Below, piece after piece: positions 25,758 to 33,978 of a DNA stretch of 40,173 bases (the stretch's first letter is position 1; each line of letters opens with the position of its first letter). The position numbers were made by a program, and so were the translations under genes. Origin of the DNA: JAPLJQ01 sp037143735 (GTDB lineage Bacteria; Desulfobacterota; Syntrophia; Syntrophales; UBA2185); NCBI GenBank assembly GCA_037143735.1, contig JBAWYD010000006.1, forward strand, positions 1 to 40,173, in the 5' to 3' direction. The notes under the pieces are model-generated. The model was not told the origin of the DNA and made no database searches. It saw nothing but the letters and a program-made list of their open reading frames with translations.

Positions 25758-27119
25758 ATGAAGGATATTGACACATCCCTGCACAGGGTTCCTCCGCAGA
25801 ATATCGAGGCGGAACAATCCGTTCTGGGCGGCATTCTGTTGAACAACCACTCCCTGAACAACGTTCTTGAAATCCTCGGAGCGGGAGATTTTTACAGTGA
25901 AGCGCACCGTAAAATTTTTGCGGCCATTGTGGACCTTTCCGATAAAAACGAACCCAGTGATCTCATTACCTTAAGCAATATCCTGAGAGAAAAGAAGCAT
26001 CTGGACCAGGCGGGCGGGATGTCCTACCTGGCCTCTCTTGTCGATAATGTCCCCTCGGCGGCCAACATTGCCCACTACTCAAAAATCGTCAAGGAGAAAT
26101 CCATTCTCCGCAGTCTCATTACCACAGCGACGGAAATTCTTAACAAGACGTACCATCCAGGTGCGGATGTTGAGACGGTTCTCGATGAAGCGGAACATGC
26201 CATCTTCGATATATCCGAAAACAAGATCAGACCCTCCTTTTTTCCTTTCAAGGAACTTATTAAAGACAGCGTCAGAACCATTGAAAAGCTTTATGAACGG
26301 AAAGAACTGGTCACGGGTGTTCCCACGGGTTATGAAAAGATTGACGACCTGACCTCGGGCTTTCAAAAATCGGACCTGATCATTATAGCGGGCAGGCCGA
26401 GCATGGGAAAGACGGCCTTTGCCCTCAATATTGCGCAGTATGCGGCCCTCGAGGCGTCTATTCCGGTTGCCGTCTTTTCCCTTGAAATGTCCAAAGAGCA
26501 ACTGGCCCTGCGCATGCTGTCGGCGGAATCGAGAGTCGATTCTCAAAGAATCCGTAGAGGATTCCTCGGAGAAACGGACTGGCCAAAGCTCATCACCGCG
26601 GCATCCAGGCTATCAGAAGCGCCCATCTATATCGACGATACTCCGGCGATCTCCGTTCTTGAAATGAAAGCAAAGGCACGGAGGCTGAAGGCCGAAGTCG
26701 ACCTCGGACTGATCATTCTCGATTATTTGCAGCTCATGAGGAGCGGAGGATACAAGGAATCGAGGGAACAGGAAATATCGGAAATAAGCCGTTCATTGAA
26801 GGCCCTTGCAAAGGAGTTGAAGGTGCCGGTGGTCGCCCTCTCCCAGTTAAATCGTAAAGTGGAGGACAGAACCAACAAACGGCCTCAAATGGCTGACCTG
26901 AGAGATTCGGGCGCGATTGAGCAGGATGCCGACGTCATCGCATTCATTTACCGGGACGAAGTCTACGATAAATCTGAAGAAAATCCGGAAAAGGGAATGG
27001 CGGAAATCATCATCGGAAAACAGAGAAACGGTCCGACGGGTATGGTAAAGCTGGCCTTCCAGGAAAAATACACCCGTTTTGAAAACCTCGCCCGTGACAC
27101 GAACACTTCTCAATATTAA
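25758..27119 (+). CDS. dnaB: replicative DNA helicase DnaB
   Basis: Hexameric 5'-3' helicase of the replication fork, 453 residues. The N-terminal domain opens with RVPPQNIEAEQSVLGGILL. The RecA-like domain has Walker A G212-RPSMGKT-219, FSLEMSKEQLALRMLS, the Walker B region LIILDYLQLM and the C-terminal LRDSGAIEQDADVI, then MAEIIIGKQRNGPTG. No intein is present. It is the last gene of the rpsF operon; palindromes follow. Confidence 0.97.
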   Translation: MKDIDTSLHRVPPQNIEAEQSVLGGILLNNHSLNNVLEILGAGDFYSEAHRKIFAAIVDLSDKNEPSDLITLSNILREKKHLDQAGGMSYLASLVDNVPSAANIAHYSKIVKEKSILRSLITTATEILNKTYHPGADVETVLDEAEHAIFDISENKIRPSFFPFKELIKDSVRTIEKLYERKELVTGVPTGYEKIDDLTSGFQKSDLIIIAGRPSMGKTAFALNIAQYAALEASIPVAVFSLEMSKEQLALRMLSAESRVDSQRIRRGFLGETDWPKLITAASRLSEAPIYIDDTPAISVLEMKAKARRLKAEVDLGLIILDYLQLMRSGGYKESREQEISEISRSLKALAKELKVPVVALSQLNRKVEDRTNKRPQMADLRDSGAIEQDADVIAFIYRDEVYDKSEENPEKGMAEIIIGKQRNGPTGMVKLAFQEKYTRFENLARDTNTSQY

Positions 27120-27185
27120 GCCCTATGCCCCTTGATTCGTCAAGAAGGCACGAAAATAAAGGTTTTATTGTCACACTAACCCCCA

Positions 27186-27200
27186 TGCCCGGTACGGGCA
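27186..27200 (+). repeat. small hairpin downstream of dnaB
   Basis: TGCCCG-GTA-CGGGCA, a perfect 6-bp stem in the gap after dnaB. No T-tract follows directly, so it is not a normal intrinsic terminator by itself. Confidence 0.5.
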
Positions 27201-27225
27201 CAACGAAAGATGAAAATCACCCCCA

Positions 27226-27258
27226 CCCCTCCCTCCCCCGTCGAGGGGGAGGGAGGGG
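27226..27258 (+). repeat. 14-bp GC-rich perfect hairpin
   Basis: CCCCTCCCTCCCCC, loop GTCGA, GGGGGAGGGAGGGG: a perfect 14-bp stem followed closely by CATTTTTATA. It may end dnaB transcription, but it also has the look of an interspersed genomic repeat. The purine strand has three G-runs, short of a standard quadruplex motif. Confidence 0.6.
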
Positions 27259-27290
27259 GCATTTTTATATAAATTTCAGGAGGCGAAGCG

Positions 27291-28052
27291 ATGCATGGAA
27301 GGATTTTTTTATCTGTTGTTATTGCCCTGATAATCGCAACCCCAACCATTTGCCTTGCCGCGGAGGCGGGTGATAAAACCTTTACCAGCCCTGTCATGGG
27401 AGCCGCATTCGTTCTGATTCCGCCGGGAACCTTTATGATGGGAGATGCGCAAAGCGTTACCCGGCACCAGGTGACGATAAAAAAGCCCTTTTATATGCAG
27501 ACCACCGAGGTGACCCAAGGGCAGTGGAACAAGATTATGGGAAATAACCCGTCATCCTTTAAAAACTGCGGAGAAGATTGCCCGGTGGAAAATGTTTCGT
27601 GGATCGACGTCCAGGCTTTTGTCAGGAAACTCAATCAGATGGAGGGAACGGACAGGTATCGCCTCCCCACGGAGGCGGAATGGGAGTATGCCTGCCGGGC
27701 CGGGACAGCGACAAAATACCCTTTTGGCGACGGGGATGAAGACCTTGGCGGCTACGCCTGGTACAACAGTAATTCGGACAACCGGACGCATCCCGTGGCA
27801 CGGAAGAAGCCCAATGCCCGAGGTCTTTACGACATGCACGGCAACGTGTGGGAATGGTGCGCCGATTGGAACGATGATTATCCGTCCGTTGCGGCGACGG
27901 ATCCGGCAGGGCCGGCTGCGGGACAGCACCGCGTCATGCGCGGCGGATCATGGCCCAACAACAGCACCACACTGACATCCGCCTTTCGCGGCCAGGACTA
28001 CCCGATGGTTCAGAGCTATGACATAGGCTTCCGTCTCGTCAGGGCTTTTTAA
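27291..28052 (+). CDS. exported SUMF1/FGE-sulfatase-fold protein
   Basis: A 253-residue protein with a signal peptide (MHGRIFLSVVIALIIA, then a cleavage-like CLA-AEA near residue 24). The mature part is a single formylglycine-generating-enzyme fold: VLIPPGTFMMGD, TTEVTQGQWNKIMG, PVENVSWIDVQAF, YRLPTEAEWEYACRAGT, DMHGNVWEWCADW, RVMRGGSW and GFRLVRAF. The two C-terminal cysteines that do the chemistry in true FGE are absent (the region reads AFRGQDYPMVQSYDIGFRLV), so a binding or structural role is more likely. AGGAGG precedes the ATG. The 3' end overlaps that of rpoH on the other strand by four bases. Confidence 0.88.
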   Translation: MHGRIFLSVVIALIIATPTICLAAEAGDKTFTSPVMGAAFVLIPPGTFMMGDAQSVTRHQVTIKKPFYMQTTEVTQGQWNKIMGNNPSSFKNCGEDCPVENVSWIDVQAFVRKLNQMEGTDRYRLPTEAEWEYACRAGTATKYPFGDGDEDLGGYAWYNSNSDNRTHPVARKKPNARGLYDMHGNVWEWCADWNDDYPSVAATDPAGPAAGQHRVMRGGSWPNNSTTLTSAFRGQDYPMVQSYDIGFRLVRAF

Positions 28053-28918
28053 TCCTTTTTGTCCTCCAGCAATATTTTTTCTTCTCCAAGATAGGGGATC
28101 GCCAGTCTCAACTTCTTCAGCGCCTGCTTTTCTATCTGCCTGGCCCTTTCTCTTGTAATATTGTATTTATTGCCGATTTCCTGCAACGTCTGGGGCTTGT
28201 CAGTCATGACGCGGTGTTTGATGATATAACTTTCCTTTTCATTCAGATTGGTCAGAGCTCCTGCGATATTTCTCTTAACGAGTTCCATTTCTTCTTTCTT
28301 AATCAGAGCCGTTTCCTGACTTTCGCCATCGTACGTCAGATAATCGATGTGGGTGGATTCTCCTTCATCACTGACATACGCATCCAGAGAAAGATCGCGG
28401 TTGCTCAGGCGCATATCCATCTCTTCAATTTCCGATCCCTTGACGCCAAGTGATTCCGCAATTTCTCCGAATTCCGGATTTTTCTGTGAAAAACCCTGAA
28501 GCCGCTTCTTTGCCTGATTCAGTTTGAAAAACAATTTTCTTTGCGTCTGGGTGGTCCCGATTTTAACAAGACTCCATGACTTGATAATATAATTCTGTAT
28601 ATACGCCCTGATCCACCAGACGGCATACGATATGAGTCTGTACCCCTTATAGGGGTCAAACTTTTTCACCGCATGCATGAGGCCGATATTCCCTTCCTGA
28701 ATCAGATCGGCAAGTTTAAATCCGTAGTTTCGATATTCGTGGGCAATCTTGACCACAAATCTCAGATTCGATACAACGAGTTTCTCTGCAGCTTCCATAT
28801 CATTGAATTTCTTCAGTCTGACGGCAACTTTGAATTCTTCCTCCGCCGTCAGGATGGGAAAACGGTTGATCTGAGATATGTAGATGTCAATGGTGCTGGT
28901 AACCGCGGGTAGCTCCAA
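28049..28918 (-). CDS. rpoH: RNA polymerase sigma-32 factor (heat shock)
   Basis: Directs RNA polymerase to heat-shock promoters. The 289 residues show region 1.2 (INRFPILTAEEEFKVA), region 2 (SNLRFVVKIAHEYRNYGFKLADLIQEGNIGLMHA, seen as LRFVVKIAHEY and LADLIQEGNIGLM), SYAVWWIRAYI, the RpoH box QRKLFFKL and region 4 with LQEIGNKYNITRERARQIE. TTG 28918 is chosen because GGAGG lies eight bases upstream; the TTG at 28933 has no site. The RpoH box marks the target of chaperone and FtsH control. clpB and htpX, both typical heat-shock genes, lie nearby on the other strand. Confidence 0.93.
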   Translation of the reverse strand: MELPAVTSTIDIYISQINRFPILTAEEEFKVAVRLKKFNDMEAAEKLVVSNLRFVVKIAHEYRNYGFKLADLIQEGNIGLMHAVKKFDPYKGYRLISYAVWWIRAYIQNYIIKSWSLVKIGTTQTQRKLFFKLNQAKKRLQGFSQKNPEFGEIAESLGVKGSEIEEMDMRLSNRDLSLDAYVSDEGESTHIDYLTYDGESQETALIKKEEMELVKRNIAGALTNLNEKESYIIKHRVMTDKPQTLQEIGNKYNITRERARQIEKQALKKLRLAIPYLGEEKILLEDKKD

Positions 28919-28926
28919 CGCATATG

Positions 28927-29030
28927 CCTCCAACGTCTGATTTTAAAGCGAAACCTTTGAATCATAGAATCCCCGTCACATCGACAGAAGAAAAAAACGC
29001 AGAAAATAATCCCAAGGTTTCAAATCGGAG
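28927..29030 (-). promoter_or_regulatory. rpoH leader with SD-sequestering pairing, possible RNA thermometer
   Basis: On the minus strand the stretch at 29030-29014 reads CTCC-GATTT-GAAACCTT. Its three blocks are complementary, in order, to GGAG of the rpoH Shine-Dalgarno (28931-28928), AAATC and AAGGTTTC (28957-28950), with bulges only on the 3' side and a loop of about 56 bases. The CTCC block may lie upstream of the transcript start if the promoter at 29032-29060 is used. Regulatory role is inference. Confidence 0.35.
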
Positions 29031-29031
29031 A

Positions 29032-29060
29032 ACTATTTATGATAATCCTCCGGCAGTCAA
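29032..29060 (-). promoter_or_regulatory. rpoH promoter candidate
   Basis: Minus-strand TTGACT (29060-29055), 17 bases, AATAGT (29037-29032). Start expected near 29025, giving a leader of about 100 bases. No sigma32-type element was recognised. Confidence 0.4.
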
Positions 29061-29099
29061 GTCTTTTTATTTTCGACGGTCATTTCAAACGTCTATACC

Positions 29100-29128
29100 T
29101 TGACATGCGTCTTACTTATGGTTAATTT
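29100..29128 (+). promoter_or_regulatory. promoter candidate for the DacZ-like gene
   Basis: A perfect TTGACA (29100-29105) with TAATTT (29123-29128) at 17 bases. The -10 is weak, so confidence is limited. It is divergent from rpoH. Confidence 0.4.
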
Positions 29129-29164
29129 ACAATCACTCAAATAACGCATCGGGAGATACCATTC

Positions 29165-30034
29165 ATGGACACGATGAACAAAACGATCATGGAAGCAGCA
29201 TGCAAAATTGCAAAAGAAATCAATGCAAGGGCTATCCTGTTGTACGCAGAGCTGGCTTCCGATCTACCTGTATCCCAGGATGAAAAACCCTGTTACGATC
29301 TGATTCTTGTTACAAAAGGCGATGGGCAAATACCGGAAAGATTCAGGGGTTCAGCGCCTGTTCTTAATGTGCCGAATGTCAAACTCACAAGGGTCGGTCA
29401 GATAAAAATTGCCATCACCAAAGGCATTGCCACAGGGCTGTTCAAAAAAGGGGATAAGCTTGTTTGCTTAAGCGGCGTTCCGAAATTCGGATACGTGGAC
29501 AGCATGTTTGTCATCGATGTGGGAAAAGAATTCGAGATATTAACACTCGATAATATTACCGATATCACCGACGGCGTGTACCCTGAAGTGTTCGGCGCCG
29601 TCCTCAATATAACCCTGGAACTGGCCGCCCAGGGGAGAGAAGGACGTAAAGTGGGTACTATTTTCATCCTGGGAGATCATGAAAGGGTACTTCAACTCTC
29701 AAGGCAGATGGTTATCAATCCATTCATGGGATATCGTGAAGAAGATCGCAACATTCTGAATCCCGACTTGATGGAGACGATCAAGGAATTCTCGGCCATC
29801 GACGGCGCATTTATCATAAAAGACAACGGGGTCATCATTACGTCGGGAAGGTATCTCAGCGCATCTCTCGACAGCAAGGATTTTCCACAGGGACTGGGAA
29901 GCAGGCACATCGCCGCGGCCGGGATTACAAGCGTTACCCATGCCATTGCCATTGTTCTGTCTGAATCCACGGGAAATGTAATGGTATTCAAGAACGGCAA
30001 AATATTCGTGCACATTGATAAACCGATTGATTAA
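29165..30034 (+). CDS. DacZ-like diadenylate cyclase (DisA_N domain)
   Basis: Predicted to join two ATP into cyclic di-AMP. The 289 residues have two parts. The N-terminal half (EAACKIAKEINARAILLYAELASD, seen as ACKIAKEINARAILL, then VRVGQIKIAITKGIA-like KLTRVGQIKIAI and GDKLVCLSGVP) resembles the pyruvate-kinase C-terminal domain found in archaeal DacZ. The C-terminal half is a DAC domain with D213-GAFIIKDNGVI and GSR247-HIAAAGIT, where most DAC enzymes read RHR. Catalytic metal and ribose contacts DGA and RH are kept. GGGAG lies nine bases before the ATG. clpB follows after 23 bases, so the two are probably co-transcribed, linking the nucleotide signal with stress functions. Activity untested. 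Confidence 0.8.
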   Translation: MDTMNKTIMEAACKIAKEINARAILLYAELASDLPVSQDEKPCYDLILVTKGDGQIPERFRGSAPVLNVPNVKLTRVGQIKIAITKGIATGLFKKGDKLVCLSGVPKFGYVDSMFVIDVGKEFEILTLDNITDITDGVYPEVFGAVLNITLELAAQGREGRKVGTIFILGDHERVLQLSRQMVINPFMGYREEDRNILNPDLMETIKEFSAIDGAFIIKDNGVIITSGRYLSASLDSKDFPQGLGSRHIAAAGITSVTHAIAIVLSESTGNVMVFKNGKIFVHIDKPID

Positions 30035-30057
30035 TAATACATCAGGCGGTGAGGAAC

Positions 30058-32646
30058 ATGAGATTTGACAAATTTACCTTAAAGGTTCAGGAAGCCTTGC
30101 AGGAGGCCCAATCCCTGACAAATACCCGCGGACACCAGGCTGTCGAAGTGGAGCATCTTCTGACTGCGCTCCTCAAACAGCCCCAGGGTATCACCGGTGA
30201 AATCTTCAAAAAACTCGGGGCGGATCCGAAGGCTGTTGAAAACGAATTGACAAAAGCCCTCGAAAAGCAACCGAGGATAGAAGGAGCGGGAACCGGGCAG
30301 ACATATATCAGTCCGAGGCTCAACAAGATACTGGACGCAGCACTGGTTGAAGCAGCGCGGATGAAAGACGAGTACGTCAGTGCGGAACACATTCTGATTG
30401 CCGCAACAGAGGAAAAAGAAGGTTATGCCGCAAGGATACTCCGGGAAGGCGGCATCACGAAGGACAACATTTTCAAGGTACTTGTAGAAATCAGAGGAAG
30501 TCAGAGCGTGACCGATCCAAATCCGGAAGAGAAGTACCAGGCACTTAAGCGTTATGCCCGTGATTTCAATGAACTGGCCCGGAAAGGTTCTTTCGATCCC
30601 GTCATCGGAAGGGATGATGAAATCAGGAGAGTCATGCAGGTTCTATCCCGGAGGACGAAGAACAATCCCGTTCTCATCGGGGAACCGGGGGTCGGCAAGA
30701 CGGCCATTGTGGAAGGCCTGGCCCAGCGCATCGTCAACGGCGATGTTCCGGACAGCCTCAAGAACAAACGGATTATTGGCCTTGACATCGGATCCCTGGT
30801 GGCAGGCGCAAAATACCGGGGAGAATTTGAAGAACGGCTGAAGGCAGTATTGAAAGAAGTGATGGGCGCCCAAGGAGAAATTATCCTTTTCATCGATGAA
30901 ATTCACACCGTTGTGGGAGCCGGCGCGGCTGAAGGGGCGGTCGACGCATCCAATATGCTGAAGCCTGCCCTCGCCCGTGGAGAATTGCGCTGCGTGGGAG
31001 CAACAACGCTCAATGAATACCGCAAGCATATTGAAAAAGATCCTGCCCTGGAACGCCGGTTCCAGCCGATCATCGTACGGGAGCCAACGGTTGAAGATAC
31101 CATTGCCATCCTGAGAGGCCTTAAAGAACGGTACGAGGTTCACCATGGCGTCAGAATCAAGGATACGGCCATCATCGCCGCGGCGACTCTCTCGAATCGT
31201 TATATCAGCGACCGCTTCCTGCCGGACAAGGCCGTCGATCTGATTGATGAAGCGGCTTCGCACCTGCGCATCGAACTCGACAGCATGCCGGCGGAAATCG
31301 ATGCCATAGACCGAAAAGTGATTCAGCTTGAAATCGAACGTCAGTCCCTGAAAAACGAAATGGACAAGACGACGCGGGAAAGGCGCGATAAAATTGATAA
31401 AGAACTGGCCGTCCTCAGGGAATCCATGGACAGGATGAAGGTGCACTGGGGAAGCGAGAAAGAAGCCATCCGGAAGATCCAAACGATTAAAGGCAGAATC
31501 GAAGAATTAAAAACGGAAGAACTCAGTGCCATGAGAAGCGGAGACCTTGCCGGGGCGGCGGAGATCCGTTACGGAAGGCTTGTGGAACTGAACAAAGCGT
31601 TGGAACTGGAACACACGAATCTTTCTCAAATCCAGAAAGACGAGAAGATGTTGAAAGAAGAAGTGGATGAGGAGGATGTCGCGGAGGTGGTCGCCAACTG
31701 GACGGGCATTCCCCTGGCACGCATGATGGAAAGCGATGTCCAGAAACTGATCCATATGGAAGAACGCCTCAAACATCGCGTCATCGGTCAGGACGAGGGC
31801 ATTACCGCCGTCTCCAGCGCCTTGAGAAGAGCGAGGTCGGGACTTCAGGACCCGAACCGTCCCATTGGATCATTTATCTTTCTGGGACCGACGGGCGTCG
31901 GCAAGACGGAACTGGCCAGAGCCCTGGCTGAGTTCATGTTCGACAATGAACAGGCCATGATCAGAATTGACATGTCTGAGTACATGGAAAAGCACTCCGT
32001 TGCCAGATTGATCGGAGCGCCTCCCGGTTATGTGGGTTATGACGAAGGCGGATATCTGACGGAGGCTGTCCGGAGACGGCCCTACTCGGCCCTTTTGTTT
32101 GATGAGATTGAAAAGGCCCATCCTGATGTATTCAATATCCTCCTCCAGATCCTTGACGACGGCAGGCTGACCGACGGCCACGGGAGGACGGTTGATTTCA
32201 AGAACACCGTCGTGATCATGACCTCAAATATCGGAGGCCAATGGATACAGGATCAGACTCTGAGTGAAGAGGAAAAAAGGGCAAGAACAACGGAGGCGTT
32301 AAAATCCGCCTTCAGACCTGAATTTCTGAATCGGATCGACGACGTGATTACGTTCAGATCATTAGATATGAGTGACATCGAAAGGATCATTGATATCCAG
32401 ATCGGCATGATTGAAAAGCGACTCAAGGAAAGGAAGCTCTCCCTCGAATTGACAGAAGCTGCAAAAAATTATATATCAAAAACGGGCTACAGTCCGGTTT
32501 ACGGTGCAAGGCCGCTCAAAAGAGCGCTCCAGAAATTGATTCTCGACAACCTTGCCATGAAGATTCTGGAGGGGACATTTGCCGAAGGCGATCATATCCT
32601 GGTTGACTTGACGGATTCCGGAGAGATGGTATTTAAAAAGAGATAA
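30058..32646 (+). CDS. clpB: ATP-dependent disaggregase ClpB
   Basis: Hsp100 ring ATPase that pulls proteins out of aggregates with DnaK. The 862 residues have the N-domain (RFDKFTLKVQEALQEAQSL), NBD1 with Walker A G208-EPGVGKT-215, the coiled-coil M domain at about 405-525 (LKNEMDKTTRERRDKIDKEL, DRMKVHWGSEKEAI), and NBD2 with Walker A G610-PTGVGKT-617 and YMEKHSVARLIGAPPGYVGY. The M domain and lack of an IGF/L loop separate it from ClpA/ClpC. ATG 30058 is preferred over the in-frame GTG 30049. htpX follows 13 bases after the stop. Confidence 0.97.
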   Translation: MRFDKFTLKVQEALQEAQSLTNTRGHQAVEVEHLLTALLKQPQGITGEIFKKLGADPKAVENELTKALEKQPRIEGAGTGQTYISPRLNKILDAALVEAARMKDEYVSAEHILIAATEEKEGYAARILREGGITKDNIFKVLVEIRGSQSVTDPNPEEKYQALKRYARDFNELARKGSFDPVIGRDDEIRRVMQVLSRRTKNNPVLIGEPGVGKTAIVEGLAQRIVNGDVPDSLKNKRIIGLDIGSLVAGAKYRGEFEERLKAVLKEVMGAQGEIILFIDEIHTVVGAGAAEGAVDASNMLKPALARGELRCVGATTLNEYRKHIEKDPALERRFQPIIVREPTVEDTIAILRGLKERYEVHHGVRIKDTAIIAAATLSNRYISDRFLPDKAVDLIDEAASHLRIELDSMPAEIDAIDRKVIQLEIERQSLKNEMDKTTRERRDKIDKELAVLRESMDRMKVHWGSEKEAIRKIQTIKGRIEELKTEELSAMRSGDLAGAAEIRYGRLVELNKALELEHTNLSQIQKDEKMLKEEVDEEDVAEVVANWTGIPLARMMESDVQKLIHMEERLKHRVIGQDEGITAVSSALRRARSGLQDPNRPIGSFIFLGPTGVGKTELARALAEFMFDNEQAMIRIDMSEYMEKHSVARLIGAPPGYVGYDEGGYLTEAVRRRPYSALLFDEIEKAHPDVFNILLQILDDGRLTDGHGRTVDFKNTVVIMTSNIGGQWIQDQTLSEEEKRARTTEALKSAFRPEFLNRIDDVITFRSLDMSDIERIIDIQIGMIEKRLKERKLSLELTEAAKNYISKTGYSPVYGARPLKRALQKLILDNLAMKILEGTFAEGDHILVDLTDSGEMVFKKR

Positions 32647-32659
32647 GAGGAGGTTTTGA

Positions 32660-33508
32660 ATGAATATCGTTAAGACAGGTTTATTGCTTGGCGCCCTGAC
32701 GGGTCTTTTGATGCTCATCGGAGGCTATTTCGGCGGGCAACAGGGTGTCGTCATCGCATTTGTGTTTGCCATGGTGATGAACTTCGGAAGTTACTGGTTT
32801 TCCGATAAACTGATTTTACGGATGTACAAAGCACAGGAAGTGTCGGAAAGTCAGGCCCCGGACCTGTATGCTATGGTAAAGAACCTGGCGCTGAAAGCCT
32901 CTCTTCCCATGCCGAAGGTTTACATCATTCCCGAAGATACACCCAATGCGTTTGCCACGGGACGGAATGAACACCATGCCGTCGTAGCCGTTACAGAAGG
33001 GATTTTAAGGATATTGAACAAAGATGAACTTGAAGGGGTCATCGCCCACGAACTGACGCACATCAAAAACAGGGATATGCTGATCGGGTCCATTGCGGCA
33101 ACCCTGGCGGGCGCCATCGTCATGCTGGCCAACATGGCGCAATGGGCAGCCATCTTTGGAGGGGCAAGCCGCGATAATGATGAAGAGGGAGGCGGCATTG
33201 TCGGCCTTATACTCATGGCCATTCTTGCCCCTATCGCAGCAACCATCATTCAGATGGCCATTTCCAGATCGCGGGAATATCTTGCCGATGAGGGCGGCGC
33301 CAGGGTATCGCAGAAGCCTTACGGCCTGGCGGGCGCTCTGGAAAAATTATCCCGGGCATCCCAGGCGGTACCGATGGATGCAAATCCATCAACGGCCCAC
33401 ATGTTTATTGTCAATCCCCTGTCGGGAAAATCTCTCATGAATCTCTTCAGCACCCATCCCCCCGTTGAAGAACGTATTGCAAGGCTGAAGAGCATGAGAC
33501 CTGTGTAG
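32660..33508 (+). CDS. htpX: membrane zinc metalloprotease HtpX
   Basis: Inner-membrane M48 protease for quality control of membrane proteins. The 282 residues have two N-terminal transmembrane segments (TGLLLGALTGLLMLIGGYF; VVIAFVFAMVMNFG), the zinc motif H130-ELTH-134, then two more hydrophobic stretches and SREYLADEGGAR with the third zinc ligand. FSTHPPVEERIARL closes the protein as usual. AGGAGG is well placed ahead of the ATG. Probably co-transcribed with clpB as a stress operon. Confidence 0.96.
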   Translation: MNIVKTGLLLGALTGLLMLIGGYFGGQQGVVIAFVFAMVMNFGSYWFSDKLILRMYKAQEVSESQAPDLYAMVKNLALKASLPMPKVYIIPEDTPNAFATGRNEHHAVVAVTEGILRILNKDELEGVIAHELTHIKNRDMLIGSIAATLAGAIVMLANMAQWAAIFGGASRDNDEEGGGIVGLILMAILAPIAATIIQMAISRSREYLADEGGARVSQKPYGLAGALEKLSRASQAVPMDANPSTAHMFIVNPLSGKSLMNLFSTHPPVEERIARLKSMRPV

Positions 33509-33549
33509 AACCCATTGACCTTCAAATACTGTTTTATAAGGAGCTTTTC

Positions 33550-33978
33550 ATGGAAGAAGACAAAAAAGAAAAGGGGTTTGTAATAAAAGACAAGCGACTG
33601 TTTGACGAGTCCGGAGATGTACGCCAGGAGGAACCGAAAAAGGCCGAAGAAACCGCCCCTGATCAGAAAAAGGAAAGTCCTGCAGATAAAACAACAACGG
33701 ATAGTCAAGAGACGCAGGCGGAAGAACATTACCCTGATGTTAATTTTGCCAGTTTCGTTCTTTCTCTGAGCACAAGCGCCATGTACCATTTCGGCGATTT
33801 TCCGGATCCGGTGTCAAAAAAATCAGAACGGAATCTGCCCGCGGCAAAACAAACCATAGATCTATTGAGCATGCTCAAGGATAAAACGGCAGGAAATCTT
33901 GACGAGGGGGAGAAGAGCCTTATCGACGGGTTGCTGTTTGAGCTGAAGTTGAGATATGTGAAGGAAAAGACTAAATGA
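33550..33978 (+). CDS. DUF1844 protein
   Basis: A 142-residue cytoplasmic protein of unknown function. The first 65 residues are highly charged and repetitive in Lys, Glu and Gln, likely disordered; the rest is the DUF1844 domain (NFASFVLSLSTSAMYHFGDF, AAKQTIDLLSMLKDKTAGNL, LDEGEKSLIDGLLFELKLRYV, shown here as overlapping landmarks). AAGGAGC precedes the ATG. Its stop overlaps the ispE start (ATGA), a linkage common in Desulfobacterota. Confidence 0.85.
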   Translation: MEEDKKEKGFVIKDKRLFDESGDVRQEEPKKAEETAPDQKKESPADKTTTDSQETQAEEHYPDVNFASFVLSLSTSAMYHFGDFPDPVSKKSERNLPAAKQTIDLLSMLKDKTAGNLDEGEKSLIDGLLFELKLRYVKEKTK

